NCBI RefSeq assembly: GCF_947654275.1
Contig: NZ_CANTJS010000008.1
Span: 1 to 64,000, forward strand
Source: an uncultured Oscillibacter sp.
GTDB taxonomy: Bacteria; Bacillota; Clostridia; Oscillospirales; Oscillospiraceae
Length of the DNA: 64,000 nucleotides
Direction of reading: 5' to 3'
Below are positions 56,994 through 64,000 of the stretch, piece after piece (within the stretch, counting starts at the first letter, position 1; each line of letters starts with the position of its first letter). The position numbers were made by a program, and so were the translations under genes. The notes below the pieces were generated by a model that was not told where the DNA came from, searched no databases, and worked only from the letters and a program-made list of their open reading frames with translations.

Positions 56994-57884
56994 TCAGGAG
57001 GAAGCACCCATGTCCGCCAGCAGGGCTTCCAGCTCCTCCCCCGTAAAGCGCTGGACATTGTCGCAGAACCGGCAGGTCAGCTCCGCGCCGCCCTGCTCGT
57101 CAATCATGGACCGGAGCTCCTGGGGGCCCAGGCTGATCAGCGCCCGTTCCATCCGCTCCCGGCTGCAGTCGCAGCGGTATTCAATGGGGCTTTTCTCCAG
57201 AATCTCCATATCAAAGCCCTTCAGGGCCCGGCGCATCAGGGATTCCGGGTCCGGGTCCGTCCGCAGCAGCTCCGTCACGGCCCCGGCGGAGCGCAGAGCG
57301 GCCTCCACCTGCTCCGCCAACTCCTCCGGCGCGCCGGGGAGCATCTGCACCAGATAGCCCCCTGCCGCCAGCACGCTCTGATCCCGATCCACCAGGACCC
57401 CCAGGCCGCAGGCGGAGGGCACCTGCTCGGACTCCACGAAATAAAGGGCGATGTCCTCGGCAATCTCCCCCCACAGCAGCCCCACGCTGCCGATATAGGG
57501 TTCCTTCATGCGCAGGTCCCGGATGACCGTCAGAGCGCCCTGGTTGCCCACGGCGGCGCCTACGTCCAGCTTGCCGTCCTCCCGCAGGGGCAGGTCCAGC
57601 GCCGGGTTGTCCACCGTGCCCCGGACGTTTCCCAGGTTGTCCGACACCGCCAGCAGCGTCCCCAGGGGGCCGCCGCCCTTGACCTGAAGGGTTACGCTGG
57701 CGCCGTCCTCCTTCAGGGCGCTGCCCATCATGGACGCCGCCGCCAGCAGGCGGCCCAGGGCTGCCGTGGCCACCGGCAGGGTTCGGTGGATTTGCCGGGC
57801 CCGCTCCGTCAGTCCCCGGGTGGAGACGGCGGAGACCTTCATAAAGCCATCTTTGGAGATGGCGCGTATCAGTTGGTCGCTCAT
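56994..57884 (-). CDS. hslO: 33 kDa redox chaperone Hsp33
   Basis: EYRCDCSRERMERALISLG and AELTCRFCDNVQRF (CxC/CxxC). Confidence 0.95.
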   Translation of the reverse strand: MSDQLIRAISKDGFMKVSAVSTRGLTERARQIHRTLPVATAALGRLLAAASMMGSALKEDGASVTLQVKGGGPLGTLLAVSDNLGNVRGTVDNPALDLPLREDGKLDVGAAVGNQGALTVIRDLRMKEPYIGSVGLLWGEIAEDIALYFVESEQVPSACGLGVLVDRDQSVLAAGGYLVQMLPGAPEELAEQVEAALRSAGAVTELLRTDPDPESLMRRALKGFDMEILEKSPIEYRCDCSRERMERALISLGPQELRSMIDEQGGAELTCRFCDNVQRFTGEELEALLADMGASS

Positions 57885-57974
57885 GGCTACTCCTTTATTT
57901 TCCTGATTTGCGTGAGACAGCGGCGGGCCCCGCCGTCTGCCCGGCAGACGGGCCGGGACAGAGCCCGGCCCCTA

Positions 57975-58715
57975 CTAGCTGCATTGAAACTGCCAGCGGT
58001 CCTCCCCCGCCTCCGGCGGCCGGTCCGACAAATCGCCGGTCAGGCCGACGGCGGAAAAGCCCGCGTCCGCCAGACAGGCCCGCAGGGTTTCCTCGCTCCA
58101 GGCCCGTTCCCGGTGCTCCTCAAAGCTCCGGTCCCAGGTCCCGCCGGGCAGCCGGCGGAACAGGTCCACCTGATAGGTGCAGATCTGGGTCCGCTCCGAG
58201 AAAAAGGTCCGCCAGGCGCAGAAGCTGTCTTCTGTCTCGTCCAGATAGACCTGGCGGTCCATCCGGCGGAATTTAGCGGGCGTGTTCACATCGAAGAGAA
58301 ACAGCCCGCCGGGTTTCAGCCACCGCCGGACCCGGCGGAAGGTCTCCCGCAGGTCCCGCTCCCTGGTGAGGTAGTTCAGGGAATCAATGGTGGAGACCAC
58401 CCCGTCCACCGGCTCCGCCAGACGGAGCCGGGTCATGGACTGCCGGAGGAACAGAGGCCGGCGCTCCAGCCCCTCCGCCTTGACGGAGGCCTGGGCCAGC
58501 ATGTCTTCGGACTCGTCCGCCGCCAGCACCCGAAAGCCCCGTTCCGCCAGCAGGCAGGCGATGGTTCCGGTGCCGCAGCCCAGGTCCAGAACGGTTTCCA
58601 CTGGAATGGGGCTCCGCCTCAGCCGCCGGACCAGAAACGCCGCCCGGCGGCGGTACTGCCCGCCGGTCATGAGCCCGTCATAGCTGGAGGCCAGGGCCTC
58701 GTAATCCCGGGTCAT
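57975..58715 (-). CDS. class I SAM-dependent methyltransferase
   Basis: VLDLGCGTGTIACLLAERGFRVLAADESEDML. Confidence 0.9.
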   Translation of the reverse strand: MTRDYEALASSYDGLMTGGQYRRRAAFLVRRLRRSPIPVETVLDLGCGTGTIACLLAERGFRVLAADESEDMLAQASVKAEGLERRPLFLRQSMTRLRLAEPVDGVVSTIDSLNYLTRERDLRETFRRVRRWLKPGGLFLFDVNTPAKFRRMDRQVYLDETEDSFCAWRTFFSERTQICTYQVDLFRRLPGGTWDRSFEEHRERAWSEETLRACLADAGFSAVGLTGDLSDRPPEAGEDRWQFQCS

Positions 58716-59002
58716 GTATCCTCCTTCATCCGGGCGAAGAGCCGGGCATAGGCCCCGGTGCCGTAGTTCAGAGAGCGGTTTACCCGGCTGATGGTGGCGC
58801 TGGAGGCGCCGGTGCGCTCCAGAATGTCGTTGTAAATCATGCCGTCGTCCAGCAGGGACGCTACCTCAAAGCGCTGTTCCATGGACCGCAGCTCCGACAC
58901 GGTGCACAGGTCCTGAAAAAAATCATAGCACTCTTCTTCGCTCCGCAATTGCAGAATCGCCCTGTAAAGCTGTCCGCTTTTCTCCTTCTTTCCGATTTTC
59001 AC
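58712..59002 (-). CDS. TrpR-related YerC/YecD protein
   Basis: LCTVSELRSMEQRFEVASLLDDGMIYNDILERTGASSATISRVNRSLNYG. Confidence 0.9.
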   Translation of the reverse strand: MKIGKKEKSGQLYRAILQLRSEEECYDFFQDLCTVSELRSMEQRFEVASLLDDGMIYNDILERTGASSATISRVNRSLNYGTGAYARLFARMKEDT

Positions 59003-59225
59003 GATAACCTCCCCAAAGTGTCCCGTTTTGATTCCATAAGGAAAACCCTGCCCGGAGGCGGGGCATCATTACCCGGTATTTTAACATTTCAGAGTATGAA
59101 AGTAAAGAGGGCGCGCAAAAATTTTTATGCCCCGTATGACCCGGCGGAGGAAAACAGAAGGGGAACCTCTGCCCCCGCTCCGGCATAAGCTGAGAGCAGA
59201 GCAGGGGAAAGGAGCGCGGGGCAAT

Positions 59226-59921
59226 ATGAGAGACAACGGCAAGGGGGCTCTGTCGGAGCTGAATACGGCGCCCTTCACGGCGGAGCGGGAATGGACGGTG
59301 GAGGGGGTCCCGGTGCTGACGGCGGCGGTGTCCCTCCCCCAGCCGGACCCGCTGACAGGCAAGGTGTCCCGACGCATCCACCGTTACTATCAGCTGCAAT
59401 GCCGGGCCTTTCTCCGATACTGCGGGAGCTGGCTGCTGCCCCAGGCGGAAGCGGCCTACCGGGCGGCGCTGGAGGCCAGCGGGCCGCTGCCGGAGTTCCG
59501 GGCGGAACTGGGATACCGGGTGACCTGGAACGGGGGCGGGCTCTGGAGCCTGTGCACCCAGTCCCGGGAGCAGACGGGAAGCGGACCGGCCCTGCTGACC
59601 CGCCGGGGGGACACCTGGGATCTGGCGGCGGGCTACCCCGTGCCCCTGGGAGACTTTTTTCCCGCCGGGAGCCGCTGGAAAAAGAGGCTGCTGGCCCTGG
59701 CGGCGGAGGAAATCCAGCGCCGGGAGCGGGCCGGGGCGGCCCGCTGGCGGGAGGGCTGGCGGCGGGCTCTGCGGAAGAGCTTCAATTCCCAGAATTACTG
59801 CCTGACGGAGGAGGGCCTGGCCTTCTTCTTCCCCATGTACGCCATTGCGCCTCCGTCAGAGGGAATCCCCACCTTTGTGCTCCCCTATGGCGAGGAAGGA
59901 GCCCGGCGGCTCCGGGGATGA
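59226..59921 (+). CDS. DUF3298/RsiV-like domain protein
   Basis: FNSQNYCLTEEGLAFFFPMYAIAPPSEGIPTFVLPY. Confidence 0.75.
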   Translation: MRDNGKGALSELNTAPFTAEREWTVEGVPVLTAAVSLPQPDPLTGKVSRRIHRYYQLQCRAFLRYCGSWLLPQAEAAYRAALEASGPLPEFRAELGYRVTWNGGGLWSLCTQSREQTGSGPALLTRRGDTWDLAAGYPVPLGDFFPAGSRWKKRLLALAAEEIQRRERAGAARWREGWRRALRKSFNSQNYCLTEEGLAFFFPMYAIAPPSEGIPTFVLPYGEEGARRLRG

Positions 59922-60035
59922 CCCGGGCCTGCGGACAGGGCAGGCGTCGGTTTCCCATCTCCATGCCGCGGTTTTGGCAGCGATGAGGCCGACAGCGGAG
60001 GAAAAGGCGGAGCCGCGGGACCGGCGGAGCAATCA

Positions 60036-60068
60036 AAAAGACCCGGAAGCAGTGCTTCCGGGTCTTTT
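60036..60068. terminator. intrinsic terminator
   Basis: aaaaagacccggaagcagtgcttccgggtctttt. Confidence 0.8.
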
Positions 60069-60169
60069 GCGCCGGTTTGTGGGCCGCGCTTCACATTGAG
60101 AGGCGGGACCGGCCCGTCCTTGGGGGGTCCGCGGAAAAGTCCGCGGAAAAGTCCGCGGCGGATGAGCCG

Positions 60170-61582
60170 TTAATGCAGACGGTCCCTGTTCCCGAAATAG
60201 TTCTTCGTCTCCGCGGCCACTGCGCCGGAGAGGGCGAAGAGCCCGATGAAGTTGGGAATGGCCATGAGGCCGTTGAAGGTGTCCGCCACGTCCCAGACAA
60301 AGCTGAGGGGAGACACGCAGCCCACCACCACCACGGCGATGAAAATAACCTGGAAGACCGGAACGGCCTTGTGGCCGAAGAGGTACTGAATGCAGCGGGT
60401 GCCGTACAGGGACCAGCCCAGCACCGTGGAGAAGGCGAACAGCGCCAGGGCAATGGCGATGAAGAGCGCCGCGAATTTGCCGCCGAACACGGTGGCCAGG
60501 GCGGCGGTGATGAGCTCACTGCCGGGTTTCGTGCCAAAGCCGATTTCCACGCCGCTGCAAATGATGGTCAGGGCGGTGAGGGAGCAGATGACGATGGTGT
60601 CCACGAACACCTCGAAAATGCCGTAGAGGCCCTGATTCACGGGGCCCTTGGTGTCCGCCGCCGCGTGGGCAATGGCCGCGGAGCCCAGGCCCGCCTCGTT
60701 GGAAAAGGCGCTGCGCCGCAGACCCCAGATGACGGTGTTTTTCAAGGTGATGCCCACAGCCGCACCGCCGATGGCCTGGGGGGTGAAGGCGGTGGAGAAG
60801 ATTTTGCCCAGAGCGCCGGGGATATTGCCGGCGTGGGCCCCGATGACGATGAGGGTAAACAGGATGTAGAAAACGCTCATGAAGGGGATCAGCTTCTCCG
60901 TCACCGCGCCGATGCGCTTGATGCCGCCCAGGAGGATGACGGCCACCAGCAGGGCCAGGACAATGCCCATCAGCCATTTCAGCGCGGATTCCACACCGGC
61001 GCTGACGGTGGTGAAGGCGGAAAACGCGCCAATGACGGAACCGGTGATGCTGTTTACCTGGGACATGTTGCCGATGCCGAAGGAGGCCAGGGTGGCAAAG
61101 ACGGCGAAGAACACCGCCAGCCACCGCCAGTTTTTGCCCAGGCCCTTGGAAATGTAGTACATGGGGCCGCCCACCCAGTCGCCCTTGGCGTCCCGCTCCC
61201 GGTACTTAATGGCCAGGACAATCTCGGAGTATTTTGTGACCATGCCCACCAGGGCCGCCAGCCACAGCCAGAACACCGCGCCGTATCCGCCCATGGCGAT
61301 GGCCTGGGAGGTGCCCACGATGTTGCCGGTGCCTACGGTGGCGGACAGGGCGGTGGTGACGGCCTGCATGGGGGTTATCGCGCCGTGGCCGGCCTCCTGC
61401 TTCTGGAACATCCTGCCCACGGTGTTTTTCATGGCGTGGCCGAAGTGGCGGAACTGGACGCCGCCGTTGCGGATGGTCAGGAACAGTCCGCCCAGGATGG
61501 CGCAGGGCAGGAAGGTGTACATCCACGCGAAGTCGTTCAGCGGGCCCGACAAAAAGCCCAGGATGCTGTTGATGATTTCCAT
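60170..61582 (-). CDS. sodium:alanine/glycine symporter, AGCS family
   Basis: ALSATVGTGNIVGTSQAIAMGGYGAVFWLW; NEAGLGSAAIAHAAA. Confidence 0.95.
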   Translation of the reverse strand: MEIINSILGFLSGPLNDFAWMYTFLPCAILGGLFLTIRNGGVQFRHFGHAMKNTVGRMFQKQEAGHGAITPMQAVTTALSATVGTGNIVGTSQAIAMGGYGAVFWLWLAALVGMVTKYSEIVLAIKYRERDAKGDWVGGPMYYISKGLGKNWRWLAVFFAVFATLASFGIGNMSQVNSITGSVIGAFSAFTTVSAGVESALKWLMGIVLALLVAVILLGGIKRIGAVTEKLIPFMSVFYILFTLIVIGAHAGNIPGALGKIFSTAFTPQAIGGAAVGITLKNTVIWGLRRSAFSNEAGLGSAAIAHAAADTKGPVNQGLYGIFEVFVDTIVICSLTALTIICSGVEIGFGTKPGSELITAALATVFGGKFAALFIAIALALFAFSTVLGWSLYGTRCIQYLFGHKAVPVFQVIFIAVVVVGCVSPLSFVWDVADTFNGLMAIPNFIGLFALSGAVAAETKNYFGNRDRLH

Positions 61583-61699
61583 AAATATCCCTCCGTTGCA
61601 GATCAACGGCCTCTGGGCCCCCGCGCAGAAAAGAAGGCGGAAGCCGGCCCCGGCTCCCGCAAAAAGCAACAGTCCCCGGCGGACACACCCCGCCGGAAA

Positions 61700-61815
61700 G
61701 CATTCCCCTCTGTCCTTTTACCTGAGAGATTCGGCGGAGGGGCGTTCCCTGCTTCCTGCCGTCCGCCTTACACCTTCGGTCCCCGTTTCCGGGCTTCTCC
61801 AGAGCCGCGCCTATC
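61700..61815 (-). promoter_or_regulatory. glycine riboswitch (gcvT-type), apparently a single aptamer
   Basis: minus: GGCTCTGGAGAAGCCC..GACCGAAGGTGTAAG..AATCTCTCAGGTAAAAGGACAGAGGGG. Confidence 0.88.
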
Positions 61816-62071
61816 CCTGGCTTTCCGCGCCGCGCGGTACACGCCGCCGGAGATGAAGGATTGCGTCCGGCTTTCCGCAGAAGCGGAAAGGGAGATGCCA
61901 GGAAGTTCAGCTGCCGTTATGAAATTAGGTAATACTTTATCATGCTGAAGCCCGGCTTGTCAATGGTCGTATTTCACAAAATGTCCGCCATGGAACGACG
62001 GACATTCTCCGGCAGAGGACGAAAAGCGGGGACGAAAAAGCGGAAACGAAAAAGCCGCCGTCCCGGGTTTG

Positions 62072-62234
62072 AGAGCCTGTTTAAAATCCGGCGGAGTGCC
62101 GGATTGGGGCAGATTTTTCTGTCGGGCAAGGCGGTTTGATGCAGGAATCCTGGCGGATTTCAAGTCAAACCAACGCAGCAACGGCGGAAAAAGATGCCCT
62201 GAGACGGCGTTTCGATGGATTTTAAACAGGCTCT
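62072..62234. repeat. dispersed inverted-repeat (MITE-like) element copy 2
   Basis: agagcctgtttaaaatcc..ggattttaaacaggctct; inverted orientation relative to copy 1. Confidence 0.88.
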
Positions 62235-62251
62235 GAAACAGCGGCTGTCCG

Positions 62252-62944
62252 TCACAGCTCCCGCACGGAGACCACGCCGGCGGTGGATTTGATGTCCGCC
62301 TGAACGTGCTCCACGTCCAGGCCCTTGTGGAGCCGGAGGGTGAAGATGGCGCAGGCGTTGTGGCGCTCGTTGGAATCGGAGTGGATGATGCCCATGTTGA
62401 GGATTTTCAGGCCCTGCTCCCGGAAGTCGTGGAGCAGAATGTCCATGGTGTGGTTGGAGCTGTATTCCACATAGAGATTGACCTCCGGGGCGTTTTTCAG
62501 CATCCGGTATTCCAGCCGGGAGAAAAACAGCTCCGCAATCATAATCAGGGCCGTGGCGAAGAGGCCGCCCTCATAGAAGCCCCCGCCCAGGGCCAGGCCG
62601 ATGATGGCCGCCGCCCAGAGGCCCGCCGCCGTGGTCAGGCCCTTCACCCGCTGCCGCCGGGTGACGATGATGGTGCCCGCGCCGATGAAGCCGATGCCCG
62701 CCACCACCTGGGCCCCCAGCCGGGCCATGTCGGTATACTGGCCCATGACCAGGTAGAGATATTGGCTGGTCAGCGTGGTCATGGCGGCGCCCAGGCAGAT
62801 CAGGATATGGGTCCGGAAGCCCGCCGGGCGGCGCTTGAATTCCCGCTCGATGCCGATGATGCCGCCGCAGACGGCGGCCATGACCATGCGTAGCGCCACA
62901 GACGCCGCCGTTACGTCCCGCAGGCCGTCAAATACAGATAACAT
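62252..62944 (-). CDS. MgtC/SapB family protein
   Basis: GGIIGIEREFKRRPAGFRTHILICLGAAM; GLTTAAGLWAAAIIGLALGGGFY. Confidence 0.92.
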   Translation of the reverse strand: MLSVFDGLRDVTAASVALRMVMAAVCGGIIGIEREFKRRPAGFRTHILICLGAAMTTLTSQYLYLVMGQYTDMARLGAQVVAGIGFIGAGTIIVTRRQRVKGLTTAAGLWAAAIIGLALGGGFYEGGLFATALIMIAELFFSRLEYRMLKNAPEVNLYVEYSSNHTMDILLHDFREQGLKILNMGIIHSDSNERHNACAIFTLRLHKGLDVEHVQADIKSTAGVVSVREL

Positions 62945-62960
62945 ACGTGTTCCCTCCCAA

Positions 62961-63686
62961 TCAGATGTCCTGCACAAGGTGGACGGTTTTCAGCTCCGAG
63001 ATGGAGGCCAGAATCTTGGCGCGGCACCCCTTCCGGTTCATCCGCAGGGAAAAAATCGCGTTGGGATGCTGGGACAGGGACAGCTTTCCATGATCCACCT
63101 CCACCTCGTAGATGGTCACGTCATAGGCCTTGATGCGGTTGATGATTTCCGCCACGTTGTCCAGATTCTGGAATTCCACATAGATGTTCATATTCCGGGC
63201 GTTGACAATGACATACAGCTCCACCGCCGGCAGCAGGTGCACCACCACGAAAATCAGCACGAAGGCCAGGGCCACGCACTCGTAGAACCCCGCGCCCACC
63301 GCCAGACCCATGCAGGCCGAGGCCCACAGGCCCGCCGCCGTGGTCAGGCCCTTCACCTTCTGCTGTCCGGTGACCAGAATGGTGCCTGCGCCCAGAAAGC
63401 CGATGCCGTTGATGACCTGGGCGCCAAAGCGGCTGACGTCGGTGCGGATGCCCACATCCGCCGCCAGCTCTGCCCAGGGGTGATGCAGCATAAAGTTTTC
63501 ATACTGGCTCAGCAGCATGGTCAGCGCCGCCCCCATGCACACCAGCATATAGGTCCGGAAGCCCGCCGGACGGTGCTTCCGCGCCCGTTCCAGCCCGATC
63601 ATGCCGCCGCAGAACATGGCCAGCGTCAGCCGCAGCAGCACCGAGACTGTGTTGAGCTCCCGCAGATAGTCCAATCCCTGGATCAC
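62961..63686 (-). CDS. MgtC/SapB family protein (tandem paralogue; probable GTG start)
   Basis: GGMIGLERARKHRPAGFRTYMLVCMGAAL; GTG at 63686 preceded by AAGGAG. Confidence 0.92.
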   Translation of the reverse strand: MIQGLDYLRELNTVSVLLRLTLAMFCGGMIGLERARKHRPAGFRTYMLVCMGAALTMLLSQYENFMLHHPWAELAADVGIRTDVSRFGAQVINGIGFLGAGTILVTGQQKVKGLTTAAGLWASACMGLAVGAGFYECVALAFVLIFVVVHLLPAVELYVIVNARNMNIYVEFQNLDNVAEIINRIKAYDVTIYEVEVDHGKLSLSQHPNAIFSLRMNRKGCRAKILASISELKTVHLVQDI

Positions 63687-64000
63687 AGTTCCCCGCTCCT
63701 TCCCGCTAAACAAAAACGTATTACATAATAGGAAAGGAACCCCGGCCGGGTCCCCTTCGGATACCGAAAACCGCCCGCTTGAAAGCGGACGGAAACACAG
63801 CTGCCGGCGCAGGGGAAAACGTTTGCGCTTCCCTACCTTCTCCCGGGCGGCTGAGTATTATATAATTCTTATCATCTTACAGGACAAATGTCAATGTTTT
63901 TTCGAGACAATCGGCGCTTTTTGGCTGTTTGAACAAATACACGGGTGACTTCTCAACGCTCTGCCGAGGAAAAAATCCCCAGCGCGTCCGGCCCCGGAAC

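Noticed and set aside
60077-61948. 623-aa plus-strand ORF opposite the AGCS symporter and riboswitch
   Set aside because: Antisense shadow ORF
63720-63850. Cobalamin riboswitch or M-box in the MgtC leader
   Set aside because: GGGAAGCGCAA..GCAGCTGT is only superficially B12-like; no B12 box and no M-box core motifs

Overview
This window looks like a replication-origin region from a GC-rich low-GC-lineage anaerobe (Clostridia, Oscillospiraceae-like; taxonomic guess only). The minus strand carries gyrA, gyrB, remB-like, recF, an S4-domain gene, dnaN, a DnaA-box cluster and dnaA. The plus strand carries rpmH, rnpA, yidD, yidC and jag. Accessory and housekeeping genes follow: SLH surface proteins, an HscC-type Hsp70 with a J-like partner, an AraC-linked alpha-galactosidase operon, SulP, prmA, mnmE, pnp-rpsO, a GntR-ABC operon, five tRNAs, hslO, a glycine-riboswitch/AGCS symporter unit and tandem MgtC genes. 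The most interesting locus is 41.75-42.52 kb, downstream of mnmE. It holds two tandem, unannotated units, each encoding a 31-aa hydrophobic peptide. Each unit has its own promoter, a convergent antisense promoter, a shared hairpin terminator and a unit-specific direct repeat. In each case the direct repeat makes the 5' end of the antisense RNA complementary to the start of its own toxin ORF. This is the layout of Fst/par-type type I toxin-antitoxin systems, with apparent orthogonality between the two copies. The 3' end of mnmE plus the antitoxin promoter is duplicated between the units. Other leads are a DarT1-associated NADAR-like antitoxin at the window edge, a candidate structured RNA upstream of rnhA, an inverted-repeat dispersed element present twice, an AraC operator layout, a 64-aa orphan small protein and an RHH regulator with a promoter palindrome. 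All calls come from reading the sequence; no searches were run.
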